Source: Paguma larvata
Taxonomy: Eukaryota > Chordata > Mammalia > Carnivora > Viverridae
Length of the DNA stretch: 64,000 nt
Reading direction: 5' to 3'
NCBI GenBank assembly: GCA_030068075.1
Contig: CM057841.1
Span: forward strand, 2,664,565-2,728,564
The notes beneath the pieces were generated by a model. The model worked only from the letters and a program-made list of their open reading frames with translations, ran no database searches and had not been told where the DNA came from. Positions 22,366-34,200 of this stretch are shown here, piece after piece (the stretch's first letter is position 1; the number at the start of each line of letters is the position of its first letter). Made by a program: the position numbers and the translations under genes.

Positions 22366-22488
22366 GGGTCACCTTACTGGCTCAGTTCATAGAGCATGCA
22401 ACCCTTGATCTCAGGCTCATGAGTTCAAGCCCCATGTTGGGTGTAGAGGTTACTTGAAAATAAAATCTTTAAAAAAAAAAAAAAAAAG
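22366..22488 (+). mobile_element. Short tRNA-Lys SINE
   Basis: Flanks share AAAAAGTCCTT; A17 tail. Confidence 0.88.
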
Positions 22489-22587
22489 TCCTTCTAGATT
22501 GTTCTCATTTACCAGCTTTTGATCATTTTTTCCTTTCAGAAGGGCGTATAGCCAGGCCCCTTCATTCACGGGTTTCATTTTTTTCTT

Positions 22588-22798
22588 TAAATTCTTTTTA
22601 ACTTTTATTTATTTTTCAGAGAGGCAGAGTGCAAGCAGGGAAGGGGCAGAGAGAGAGGGAGACACAGAATCTGAAGCAGGCTCCAGGCTCTGAGCCGTCA
22701 GCACAGAGCCCAAGGCGGGGCTCGAACTCACAGACCGGTGAGATCATGACCTGAGCCGAAGTCAGATGCTTAACCAACTGAGCCACCCAGGGGCCCCA
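22588..22798 (-). mobile_element. CAN SINE
   Basis: Flanks share TCCTTCAT in part; GAGCCACCCAGGGGCCCC head. Confidence 0.94.
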
Positions 22799-22877
22799 TC
22801 CTTCATGTTTTTTTTAAAATATCCTTATTCCATATACATTATAGAATAGTTGAGAATTTCTTGCATATTACTCTTGT

Positions 22878-23076
22878 TTTTTAAGTTTATTTATTTTGAG
22901 AGAGAGAGAGAACCCAAGCAAAGGAGTAGGAGAGGGAGAGGGAGAGAGAGAAAGAGAGGGAGAATCCCAAGCAAGCTCCTCACTGTCAGCACAGAGGACC
23001 TGGGGCTCGAACTCACAAACCTCTGAGCCGGAATCAAGAGTTGGAGGCTTCACTGTCTGAACCACCCAGCTGCCCC
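22878..23076 (-). mobile_element. CAN SINE
   Basis: Flanks TATTACTCTTGT and TATTATTCTTTTGT; GA-rich middle. Confidence 0.9.
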
Positions 23077-23392
23077 TTTATTATTCTTTTGTGTGGTTTG
23101 GGGGCAAAACTGTAGTTAGTCCTCCCGACCCACCCCAAGAAAGCCCAGTTAGCATTTTGATCAGAATAGTTTTGGGTTTACAAATGAATTTGGAAGAATC
23201 TGCTTCTCCCCATTAGACTTTTCCATTCGTGGGCATAATCTATCTCTCCGTATATTCAAATGTTTAATACCCCTCCCATAAAAGTTTACCATTTTATGCA
23301 GAATGACCTTGAAGATTATTTGCAGATTTGTTCTTAGAGTCTTAAACTTTTTTCTTCCCGAGTTACTGGTAAATAGGTCTCTGTCTCTCTCT

Positions 23393-23486
23393 TTTAAAGT
23401 AATCGCGATGCTCAACGTGGGACTCAAACTCACAACCCTGAGATTAAAAGTCCCATGCTCTACTGCCTGAGCCAGAGAGACGCCCC
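23393..23486 (-). mobile_element. Short tRNA-Lys SINE
   Basis: Ends CTGAGCCAGAGAGACGCCCC. Confidence 0.8.
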
Positions 23487-23616
23487 TACTGAGATGTGAT
23501 TACATTATTTTCTTTGACTAATTTAGGATTAATTTTGCCCCATTGACTCATAAGCATGTTTTAAAATTTGTTGTTACATAAAGTAAAAAAAAAAATTTTT
23601 TAAGTGTATTTATTTA

Positions 23617-23843
23617 GTGCGCCTGGGTGGCTCAGTCAGTTGGGCATCCAACTTTAGCTCAGGTCACGATCTTAACAGTTTGTGAGTTCAAGTCCTGCAT
23701 CAGGCTCTGTGCTGACAGCTTTGAGCCTGGTGCCTGCTTCAGATTCTGTGTCTCCCTCTCTCTGCCCCTCCCCTGCTTGTGCTCCATCTCTCTCTGTCCC
23801 TAAAAAAATAAACACTTACAAAAAATTTTTAATAAAAAAAAAG
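23617..23843 (+). mobile_element. CAN SINE
   Basis: GCGCCTGGGTGGCTCAGTCA head, AATAAACACTTAC tail. Confidence 0.93.
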
Positions 23844-25257
23844 TTAGATACTTGACCAATATAAAGTCAAATTTTTATCATCCTTATGCAAGTATGCATT
23901 TTGGAAAGACTCCATTTTCCTCTGATTTTGTGGGTGTGGGTAGTTTCTGAGCTGCTAGCCCCCCTGGCCGCCCCTTCCCACCCCGATCCTGTCAGCCCAG
24001 CAAAGGATAGTCTCTGCAATAGATTCTCATTTGGGGAAAAGGTTTCTGTGCCCTCTGAGAATTTCGTTTAATTCTCTTTGTTCTGCAGGACTCTAATGCT
24101 TTGCCTCTGCTTTTTTCTCCCTCTCAGACTAAATCTGCAAGGAGTCAGTGTCCCTTCCTTTCCATGGGTCTCCCCTGGAGGCACGGAATCCTGAGGAAGC
24201 CACCTGGATGCATGCTCACCTGTAAGTCCCTTCCCTGCGGTCCGGGTGCTCGTCTGCGGGGAAACCTCCTGCATTTCCACAATCAGGGTGGACTTTTTCT
24301 TTTATCTCTTTCGTGCATTTGTTTTTTCCTGGACCAACTTGTTCACTCCAAAAGCTCAGAAGGAACATTTAGAGATGTGGATGTATTCTCTTTTTTCTCC
24401 TTCTTAGCTCTGATTTTGAAGTTTGGCCTTTCTCTGCCTTCTAATTAACCCAACTTTCAAATGTACCACGCAGCATTGTAAATTACAGTCACCGTGCCGT
24501 CTGTTATCTCCCAGGACTTACGTTTGAAGTTTGAGCCTTTTGATCATCTTCATATCCCCCAACCACCGCTTCTGTTAACCACGAATCTGTTCTCTTATCT
24601 ATGTGTTCAGGGGTTTTTTTAGATAAGTAAAATCATAGGCTGTTCATCTTTGACTTATTTCATTTGGCATAAGGGACTCCAGGTTCACCTAGGTTGTTGG
24701 AAATGGGAGGGTGTCATCCTTTTTTACAGCTGAGTAACATACCATTAGGGGTAGAGACCACAGTCTCTCTATCCGTTGGTCCATCGATGGTCACGTACGC
24801 TGTGTCTGTATCTTGGCTAACGTAAATAATGCGGCAAAGAAAATGGGGTTGCAGGTCACTTTACGAGATAGTCCCAGATAGATTCCCAGAAGTGGGATTG
24901 CTGGATCGCGTGCTAACTGTATCTTTAATTTTTTGAGGAACCTCCACACTGTTTTCCAGAGCGGCTGTACCAGTGTACATTCCCAGCAGCAGTGCAAGGG
25001 GAGGTGCCATTTCTCCACATCCTCGCCAGCATCTGTTGTTGCCTGAGTTGTTAATTTTAGGCATTCGGACCCATATAAGTTGGTATCTTGTTGTGGTTTT
25101 GATTCGTGCTTCCCTGATGATGAGTGATGTGAGCATCTTTTCATGTGTCTGTTGGCCATCTGGATGTCTTCTGGGAAGAATAGCTGTTTCGGTCCTTTTA
25201 ATCAGACTGTGTCCTGTTTTTTCCTTCTTTTTTTGTTATTGAGTTGTAGCAGTTCTT

Positions 25258-25475
25258 TTTAAAAATTTTTTTTCAATACGTATTTATTTTTGAAAGATAG
25301 AAGACAAAGCATGAGCAGGTGAGGGGCAGGGAGAGAGGGAGACGCAGAATCCGAAGCAGGCTCCAGGCTCCAAACTCTCAGCACACAGCCCAACGTGGGG
25401 CTTGAACCCATGAACTGCAAGATCATGACCTGAGCGAATGTCAGACATTTAACTAATTGAGCCACCCAGGCACCC
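25258..25475 (-). mobile_element. CAN SINE
   Basis: TCAATACGTATTTATTTTTGA tail, GAGCCACCCAGGCACCCC head. Confidence 0.93.
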
Positions 25476-25623
25476 CTATCTTTCCTTACTTCTTAAGAGC
25501 TTTTTCGATACCAGATATATCAGCCCTTTGTCTATTGTGTTTGTTGTAATTATTTTCCATCAAGGTTATCCGTTGTCAACTTTGTGTATAGCTTGGACCA
25601 CGTAAGATTTTCATTTTTATTTG

Positions 25624-25830
25624 TTAAAAAAAGTTTTAATGTTTATTTGTTTTTGAAAGAGACAAGTGTAAGCAGGGGAGGGATAGAGAGAGAGGGAGAC
25701 ACAAAATCCAAAGCAGGCTCCAGGCTCCGAGCTGTCAGCACAGAGCCCGATGCAGGCCTTGAACTCACCAACCATGAGATCATGACCAGAGCCAAAGTCG
25801 GACGCCTAACCGACTGAGCCCCCAAGGCGC
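25624..25830 (-). mobile_element. CAN SINE
   Basis: TTTTAATGTTTATTTG tail, GAGCCCCCAAGGCGCGC head. Confidence 0.92.
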
Positions 25831-26348
25831 GCTGAGTTACAGGAGTTCTGTGTGTGCTTTGGGAATATTGGCTCCCATCTGGTACACTGCCTTTTCACTT
25901 TGTTGATGGTTTCCTTTGCTGCCTTGTGGCTTTTTAAGTCGATGTAGTTTTAGTTTTCATTATTTCCACTCCTCTTGGGGTCACATTCAAAACATTCATG
26001 GACAAGGCAATGCCAATGAGCCGACCCCCTGGTTTCCTCTAGGAGTTTTATGGTTGCAGGGCTTTAATCCATTTTGAGTTGATTTTTGGGTATACAATAG
26101 GCGCCCGGTTTCATTCTCTTGAGTGTGGCTGTCCAGCTTTCCCAACACCCAAATGTGGTCTTTGAAACAAATGATGCTAGGATGTCTGGTTAGCCATTTG
26201 AAAGAATAAAATTGGGCCAATACTTTAGACTACACACAAGATACACATTCCAAATAGAGCAAGGATCTACATGTAAAAAAAGGAAACCACAATTGTGCAA
26301 GAAGAAGACGGGCGAATTCCTGTGTTTCCTGGAGGTAGGCTGAAGTTC

Positions 26349-26555
26349 TTTTTTTAATTTTTTTTTTAATTTTTATTTTTGAGAGAGAGAGAGCAGAGGA
26401 GGGGCAGAGAAAGAGAGGGAGACAGAATCCAAAGCAGGCTGCAGGCTATGAGCTGTCAGCACAGAGCCCCACGCGGGGCTGGGACCCACAAACCGGAAGA
26501 TCATGACCTGAGCCAAAGTCAGATGCTTAAACTGACTGAGCCACCAAGGCGTCCC
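26349..26555 (-). mobile_element. CAN SINE
   Basis: TTTTTATTTTTGAGAGAG tail, CCACCAAGGCGTCCCC head. Confidence 0.92.
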
Positions 26556-26559
26556 CTCC

Positions 26560-26782
26560 TCTTTTTTTTTTTTTTAAGTTTATTTATTTGTTTGTGTACT
26601 TATTTTGAGAAAGAGCATGCACACACAAGCAGGGGAGGGGCAGAGAGAAAGAGAATCGCAAGCAGATTCCGTGAAATCAGTGCAAAGCCTGATGCAAAGC
26701 TTGAACTCACGAACTGTGAGATCATGACCTGAGCCAAGACCAAGAGTCACACGCTTCACTGACTGCGCCACCCGGGTGCCCC
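26560..26782 (-). mobile_element. CAN SINE
   Basis: GCGCCACCCGGGTGCCCC head; directly adjoins the preceding SINE. Confidence 0.92.
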
Positions 26783-26849
26783 AATGAAGTTTTCTAAGTA
26801 TGGCTCAAAATCAACAAGCCAGAAAATTTCATTAAAAAGGAAGGAAATC

Positions 26850-27088
26850 GTGGGATACCTGGGCGGCTCAGTCAGTTAAGCATCCAACTTCAGCTCAGGT
26901 CATGATCTCATGGTTTGTGGGTTCCAGTCCCTCGTCCGGTTCTGTGCCGACAGCTCAGAGCCTGGAGCCTGCTTCGGATTCTGTGTCTCCCTCTCTCTCT
27001 GCCCCTCCCCTGGTCACTGTCTGTCTCTCTCTCTCTCAAAAACAAATAAACATTTAAAAAAAATTTTAATAAATAAAAATAAAAATCT
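26850..27088 (+). mobile_element. CAN SINE
   Basis: GGGATACCTGGGCGGCTCAG head and a long A/T tail. Confidence 0.93.
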
Positions 27089-27212
27089 TACGTGGCCCAA
27101 ATTATAAACAAAGTTGACAACTAGTACTCTGGAAAATAATTACAACACATGCTACAGACAAAGGGCTATAATACCTCATATCATACTTCTTCTTAAGAAG
27201 TAAGGGAAAAAT

Positions 27213-27381
27213 AGGGGCGCCTGGGTGGTTCAGTCGGTTAAATGTCTGACTTTTGTGCAAGTCATGATCTCACAGTTCATGGCTTCAGGCTCCGTGTCGA
27301 GCTCTGGGCTGACAGCTCGGAGCCTGGAGCCTGCTTCAGATTCTGTGTCTCCCTCTCTCTCTCAAAAATAAACAACCATTA
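27213..27381 (+). mobile_element. CAN SINE
   Basis: GGGGCGCCTGGGTGGTTCAG head; the CT region is shortened. Confidence 0.93.
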
Positions 27382-27470
27382 AAGGGTCATTCCCCAGAAC
27401 CTTCTGTGACCAGGTTTATTATATTCCCACGTTACAGACGAGACTTGGAGAATCCGGAGCAAAACCCAGC

Positions 27471-27476
27471 TTTATT
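27471..27476 (-). promoter_or_regulatory. Candidate polyadenylation signal of the PARGFX-like gene
   Basis: A minus-strand AATAAA about 390 bp beyond the stop codon. A second one lies at 27415-27420. The 27390-27868 interval is otherwise free of recognised SINE or LINE sequence and is taken as 3' UTR. Confidence 0.35.
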
Positions 27477-27819
27477 TGCAAATTGACCACCCCGATAGGC
27501 AGGGAGTTTCTTATGGGATAATGAATACATCACGTTGGGTCCAGGGAGCTCTGGTTTCTGCGGGGCTTTTTTTCCCTGCCAGGGAAAACAGAGGACTGAG
27601 TGTGTCTAACCTGTACATGGAGAGTGGAAGCATACCTGAAGGGAAACAGAAGTGAGACCAAACGGTGGAGAGATCCCCTGTAGACTCTGGTGTGACCTGC
27701 AGTCGTAACTGTTGAGATGTATGGGCTTAACCGTCCTGGTGGCTTTTTGGAATCTCTAGCCTGCTCCTGTGCTCTGGGGATCAGCAGCCTTAACCGGGGA
27801 GGCAGGGCGGCTCTGGACA

Positions 27820-27861
27820 GGACCAGCTCGCAGGACGCTAGGACCAGCTCGCAGGACGCTA
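27820..27861. repeat. Perfect 21-bp tandem duplication just 3' of the PARGFX-like stop
   Basis: Two identical copies of a 21-bp unit (GGACCAGCTC then GCAGGACGCTA), 27820-27840 and 27841-27861, lying 8 bp beyond the minus-strand stop codon. Perfect identity suggests a recent duplication. Confidence 0.95.
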
Positions 27862-27868
27862 GCCCCAG

Positions 27869-28231
27869 CTAGTCATCAGACAAGGAGAGATATTGATAAA
27901 GGCAACTGAATGCGTTGTCATCCTCCTCCCCCTCCAGACACCCATAGGCTTCTATGACCTGGCTTATGTCATATGGGGTGGAGGACAAGGCGGGGACTGT
28001 AGCCACCAGCCTGTCCAGCTCGGGGTCGCTCTGCGGAGAAGCCCCGTCTGGGTTCCCACCGTCTGGCTCCGAGGAATGAGAAACTCTGGGGCGAATGGAC
28101 CCCCTGTCGGAATGGTGTCTGGGTGCCCTGGGTCTGTTCCTCTTGACCGCAGGGGCAGGGACTGGGAGCCCCGCTTCTCGCTCTTTCTGGATACTCTTTC
28201 TCCATTTAACCCGGCGGTTCTTAAACCAGAT
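27869..28231 (-). CDS. PARGFX: PARGFX-like last exon (recognition helix and ARGFX-like C-terminal block)
   Basis: The acceptor is TTTACTCCACAG. The exon encodes IWFKNRRVKWRK, a basic/proline linker, then an acidic hydrophobic C-terminal block ending LSLSDD and TAG at 27871-27869. Human ARGFX carries a similar block but extends beyond it, while this protein ends within a few residues. Confidence 0.92.
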   Translation of the reverse strand: MWFKNRRVKWRKSIQKEREAGLPVPAPAVKRNRPRAPRHHSDRGSIRPRVSHSSEPDGGNPDGASPQSDPELDRLVATVPALSSTPYDISQVIEAYGCLEGEEDDNAFSCLYQYLSLSDD

Positions 28232-31200
28232 CTGTGGAGTAAAGAGAGGACACGGGGGGTGGGGGTGTGAATCCGGAATTTCAAATGGGTCTCGCATGAG
28301 CGTCATTCATCGTCCTTGGAAAGCAGGTTTCCTGGGGGAAGGGTCTTCTGCCCACTCTGTGTGAGGCAGGGTAGGAGTCGTGCCTCACCCACGGCCAGGG
28401 CCTCCAGGAGGCCAAGGGTGGTAAGGTTGGAGAAAGAAGAAAGAAGGGAATGAGGTAGGGCTTGGACCCCAGAGTAGGAGCAGGGAGGCAACGGCCGTGG
28501 GTCATAAGCTGTCTGCAGGACAAAGTGTCAGGACTCCAGAGGACAGAATAGAGTATGGAGTCTGGCCTCGGAGTCCTTGAGAAGTATCTTTGTTAGCCTC
28601 TTAGAAGGACCCTCGCAAAAAAGGAGCATTCCAGGGGCTCCTGGGTGGCTCGGTCAGGTAAGCATCCAGCTTCAGCCAGGTCATGATCTCACTGTTTGCG
28701 AGTTCGATCCCCGCGTCAGGCTCTGTGCTGACCGCTCGGAGCCTGGAGCCTGCTTCAGATTCTGTGTGTCCCTCTCTCTCTCTATCCTTCCCCCACTCAG
28801 GCTCATGCTCTCTCTCAAAAATAAATATCAAAAAAAAAAAAAAAAACATTAGGGGCGCCTGGGTGGCTCAGTTGGTTAAGTGTCTGGCTCTTGACTTCAG
28901 CTCAGGTCATGATCTCATAGTTTGTGGGTTCAAGCCCCACATCAGGCTCTGCACCGGCAGTGTGCAGCCTCCTTGAAATTCCCTTTCTCTCTCTCTTTCT
29001 GTCTGTCTCTGGGTTCCTTCCCCACTTGTATGTTCTCTCTCTGTCTCTCTCTCTCAAAATAAATAAACTTAAAAAAGAAAAAAAAAGCATTCCAGAAGGC
29101 ATCTGATATGCCCTCCGTGTGATTCTAGCTGGAGACCTCTGGCTGGTTTCTCATTCATGCCCTCACTGAGCAAGCCCCAGGGACAAGCCGCAGCAGACAG
29201 TGGTCCTTCTTCTCTTTGGGGTTTTGTGGAAGGCACAGTTTGCCCCACCCTTAGAAAGACTTCCATCGTTACAACTTAGCAGGCTTGAAACACTGGGGAA
29301 GCCGCCTTGCCGTTCTGTGCCTCCGTTTATCTCCTGTGTACATGGGTCTGTTTCTGAGAGTAAAAGCAAAAACGTGTCTAGCACGAGAGTCGGGTTATTG
29401 ACACTTGCTCCCAAAGGAGAAGATTGCTCGTGATTATTTGATCATGGGGCAGAGAGGAGAGAGAGGGAGGAGGCTTGGGTGAAGAAGGCTCTGAGAGAGC
29501 GCCCGCCTCCGGAGGGTCAAACCTGCACCACGGTGTATTGTAAATGAATTTTCGATGCCAGCAACTCCTGGGTGACATAGTCGGGAAACTGCGTCGTGCT
29601 AAACAGGGCCTCTAGCTCTGCCTTCTGATGGGAGGTGAACGAGGTGCGTTCACGGCTTCTCCTCTTGGGTTTGGCTGTGGAGAGGGGGACATTTGGTTAA
29701 GCCTGCATCTGCCGTGTCTCCGTGCAGCTCAAGCACAGACTCTGGAATTCAGCGTGTCCCCTTACTGTCCCAGCCGTTCACCCTGCACTTTGTTTTCCGC
29801 CCAGCCCTCACTTGTACTACCTGGAAAATCCGTTCTAAACAAGAGCAGACTAGGAGCACCTGGGTGGTTCAGTCGATTAAGCACCCGACTCTTGGTTTTG
29901 GCTCAGGTCATCATCTCATGGTTTCGTGAGTTCACGCCCCGAGTTGGACTCGATGCTGACAGTGCGGAGACTGCTTGGGATATTTTTTCTCTCTTTCTCA
30001 AAATAAATACATAAACTTTTAAAAAAAAGAGAGAGGGGTGCCTGGGTGGCTCAGTCGGTTGGGCGGCCGACTTCGGCTCAGGTCATGATCTCGTGGTCTG
30101 TGGGTTCGAGCCCCGCGTCGGGCTCTGTGCTGACAGCTCAGAGCCTGGAGCCTGCTTCCAGTTCTGTGTCTCCCTCTCTCTCTGCCCTTCCCCTGTTCAC
30201 GCTGTGCCTCTATGTCTCTCAAAAATAAATAAACATTAAAAAAAAAAAAAGAGAGAGAGAGAGAGAAGACCAGTTTCTTGAATGCTGTATCTACTTTATG
30301 TCTCCCACTGCTGGGAATTGGCACCCTTTTCTTTCAGAGGCCGAAGTTTGTTCTTTTTGATTCAAGGAAACAGTGTCTTCAGATGTCTCGCTATCCCCTG
30401 TTTATTCATCTTTTTAAAATTTTTAATCTTTATTTATTTTTGAGAGATAGGGACAGAGTGAAAGCAGTGGGGAAGGGGCAGAAAGAGAGGGAGACACAGA
30501 ATCCTAAGCAGGCTCCAGGCTTTGAGTTGTCAGCACAGAGCCCGACACGGGGCTCAATCCCACAAACGGCAAGATCATTTCGACCCTATCAAGAATCAAG
30601 AGTTGGACATTCAACCAACTGGCCCATCCGTGCGCCCCAAGAGCTCTTTTTTGCTAAGAGAATATACGTTTACCAAATTTGACCAAACAAAAAGTATAGA
30701 CTCTGAGGCTTTATTAAGCTCAAAAGAAAATTAAATAATCACAGTTCCACCCAAAATATGACATGGCGGATAAAATGGGTATGGCCCACTGATTTTCAAG
30801 GAAAGATAATTCCATGATCTAATAAATTATTCCAGGTGGGAAAAGGGGATAGCGTCCTGTCTGGTGTTGGGAACCCGTCACCTTCAGTAGTGTGCTCAAG
30901 TCAGCTCATACTGGCTTGCAAACCTCAATGCATTAGCGGCTTGAAATCGACCACTTTTGAAGTATTTATTTTTTAAGTTCATTTGAAAGAGAGAGCAAGA
31001 GTGGCAGAGGGGCAGCGAGAGAGAGGGAGACACAGAATCTGAGGCAGCTCCAGGCTCTGAGCTGTCAGCACAGAGCCCAACGTGGGGCTCAAACTCATGA
31101 ACTGTGAGATCATGGCCTGAACCCAAGTCAGATACTCAAGGGACTGAGCCACCCAGCCACTCTAAGGATTTAAATCACTGTAATTGGCAAACAATACAAA

Positions 31201-34200
31201 TTACGACCCCTCGCAGCCACCTCCAGCTTACCTGCCGGCTGTTCTGCTGTTTCTGTTTGGCTAATGGGGACCCGTTCTTCAGGTGTGGTGTTCTCATACG
31301 ATCTCTGGTTGGGAACACAAGAGGTATCAATCCAACCATACCATCTCTGCATTTCTCCAGACCCCCCCCCCCTTTCTGAAAGGTCACTCCCTGGTGGCAT
31401 TCAGCCTCCATCCACTCACTAAAAGCTTCCAGAGCCCTGAATGTGTAAAGAGCACTGGGATGCAATGGGGCCCCAGCCAATGGCTGCTTTAGTAAGACCC
31501 CAGTACAACAGGGGAACAGTAAACACATATATAAAGAAAAGGCCAGTTTGGCTGGATTTCATCATGATACTGGCACGAGACGAGATGTTTTTATGGGACT
31601 AACTCTGGAAACATTCTTGGTCGTCACAACTGACTAGGAAGGAAGAGAGAAATACTACTGACTTCTTGAAAGTAGAAGCCAGAGATGCTGTTAAGCATCC
31701 CACAATGCACTGCACGGCCCCCTACAACAGAAAATTATCCAGTCCCCAATGTCAGTAGTGACTGGGATGTGAAACCCTCATCGAATCAGATCTTTTTGCT
31801 GGTATTTAAATTTGAAGGATTCCCAACAATGCCTCTGCCTCTGTTGAAAGTTGTGTCTTATTGTTAGCAATGAACCTGCTGTGTCCTTCATCATCACATA
31901 CACTTGATAATACAAAACCAGTCCCGGGTTGCTAAGGTCCCCACCAAACGTCGGTCATTTATGTTCATGTTAAATTGTTATTTTTGTTCATCAGCATTGG
32001 TCTGAACCAAAATTTTGCTTAATTGATTTTGCAACTGCATTCAAAAATGCGTCTGCCCATAATTTTCTTTTTCATAATATTATTTTTTTCTTCATAATAT
32101 TTTAAAAATTTGATGTCCGGGTGACTCCAGGCCCTTTGTTTACATTCTATAAATAGTCTGGTCTGCAACACGGAAAATGTTAACTATCTGCCCCCTTACA
32201 GAAAAAGCTGGTTGATCCACCATCTACTTCTTTATAGGTCCGTCAACTGGGTCACTGGTGTTTTTTTTCTTTTTTTAATTTTGATATTTTTCCAGAAAAT
32301 TGTCCAATTTCAGCTTTTGCGTTTATTAGCCAAAAGATCCTATTCCTTTCATATTTTATCTTAACTTTATTTATTTTGGGGGGAGAGTGTGAGCAGGGCA
32401 AGGGCAGAGAGAGGGAGACACAGAATCCGAAGCAGGCTCCACAAACCATGAGATCTTTACCTGAGCCAATATCAAGAGTCGGACACTTAACCGACTGAGC
32501 CACCCAGGCACCTCAAATTTTCATATTTTATTTTAGTACTCTTTAATAAATCTCTATACATATCTCTATTTTTAAATTTTATTTATATATTTCTTTTTTT
32601 TATTTCTAATTTTTTGGTGCCTTTTTCTATGTTCTTGTTCAATATTTTATTTTAATTCATCCTTTTTTTTTTTAGGGTGAGAATTCTCATATTTAATACT
32701 ATCTTTAAAATAAGTATCACTACCTGGTTCCAAAATAAATCTATAAATGGTAACATAAATTTTAAAAATATGAACTTAAATTTAACATTAGCTGTGGAAT
32801 TAGTAATGTTACACAGATAGTGAATCATTATCTGTGAGTCATTAAAATGTCTTTGAACAGGATGACAGCATCTTGCCAGCACATTAGAAACCACGTAGCC
32901 ATGATTCTCAGACTTCAGGGCTCTACATCTGATACTGTTGACCATGGCGTTCTTCAGCAAGTAATTAATGCTGTAATTTCCAGAATTAAGTAAGTCCCCA
33001 AGTCTTTCTTTTCAATAGATCTCAACTTCTTTACACACTCAGTGCTGAATACATAGCTCCTCTCAAATAAATGAGGCAAATAGATCTTTGCAAGACTCTT
33101 GGACTGAAGGAATCTCTTTGGCAAGTGACCTTGTAGGACTAATGGATTTTTGACGAGGGACTCTCCAGGTCCCTTTGATACCCCTTTTGATGTGTCCCAG
33201 TTAAGAAGCTCTTGGTTTACTTTTTTTTTAATGTAAGCTCTATACCCAATGTGGGACTTGAACTCACGACCGCAAGATCAAGAGTTTCATGGTCTACTGA
33301 CTGAGCCAGCGAGGCATTCCTTGTTTTTTCCTTAAGACATCCTCATACCTTTTAGTAAAATCTTCAAAGCAGATTCATAGTTTATTATGAAGTCTGACAA
33401 GTTGGGGTCACTAGCTATTTCAGATAGAATCACCTAGGCAACTTTCGACAGACCCTGTTTCCCTACAGATCCCTAGGGTGCTGTCGGGAATATTTTGGGG
33501 CCCGCTGGATCCTGTAGGGCTGCCCACACCAGCTGCCGTGTTTTCTGCATGTCTTCAGCACCAGCTTCAGTTGGGTTTAGATCACCTCCTCTTTGTGAGT
33601 GACACTGACCTTTGTCTTAACATAAGGAAAGCGAGGAGAATGGTCAGAACGGAGTTCTGTTTGAAATGTTCCAGAAGCTCCGCATGGCTACGACCATCTG
33701 AAGGGAAGGGTAAACGGTAAAGATCTTAATTGTTGTCAAGTCTGTAATTCCGTCCTTCACTACGTGTGTCAGAGTGTGACTCCACTTGGGTAATCCAAAT
33801 ATATGCCTCGTGAGGATCTAATCTGACTAATCCTTGGTGACTTCCACCACGGGCTCTCCAGATCTTCTCCACAAAGTCTCTGCACTCTCTGAGCGATCTC
33901 TGCACATTGGTTTATGGCAGGCTGCTGTCTGTCCAAGTGCCAAGCTCGGTGCCGTAAAAACCAGCACGAAGGCAGGAACGCCTCTTTTGTGCTCTTTTCA
34001 TCTAATTTCTGTTCTTACTTTTATCGCTGCCTACTTTCCCATTTTATTCATCACTCCTATGTCTTGAGTTTTATAAAAGATTCAGGGGCGCCTGGGTGGC
34101 TGTTGGCTAAGCGTCCAACTTCAGCTCAGGTCACCATCTCACGGTTCGTGGGTTCAAGCCCTGCATCGGGCTCTGTGTCTCCCTCTCTCTCTGCCTCTCC

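Larger units (their letters stand above)
24440..26160 (-). mobile_element. L1 fragment (ORF2 to 3' region), split by two SINEs
   Basis: Reversed L1 3' UTR (CTATCCGTTGGTCCATCGAT), then ORF2 sequence (TTTAATCCATTTTGAGTTGA). It is one arm of an L1 inverted repeat. Confidence 0.75.
26175..27212 (+). mobile_element. L1 ORF2 fragment in the opposite orientation, split by three SINEs
   Basis: Pieces 26175-26345, 26783-26849 and 27089-27212 correspond to the same ORF2 region as the minus-strand copy, such as GACAAAGGGCTATAATACC. Confidence 0.65.

Noticed and set aside
30278..30390. Possible exon between SINEs in the PARGFX-like intron
   Set aside because: No acceptor/donor pair and no frame compatible with the flanking exons.
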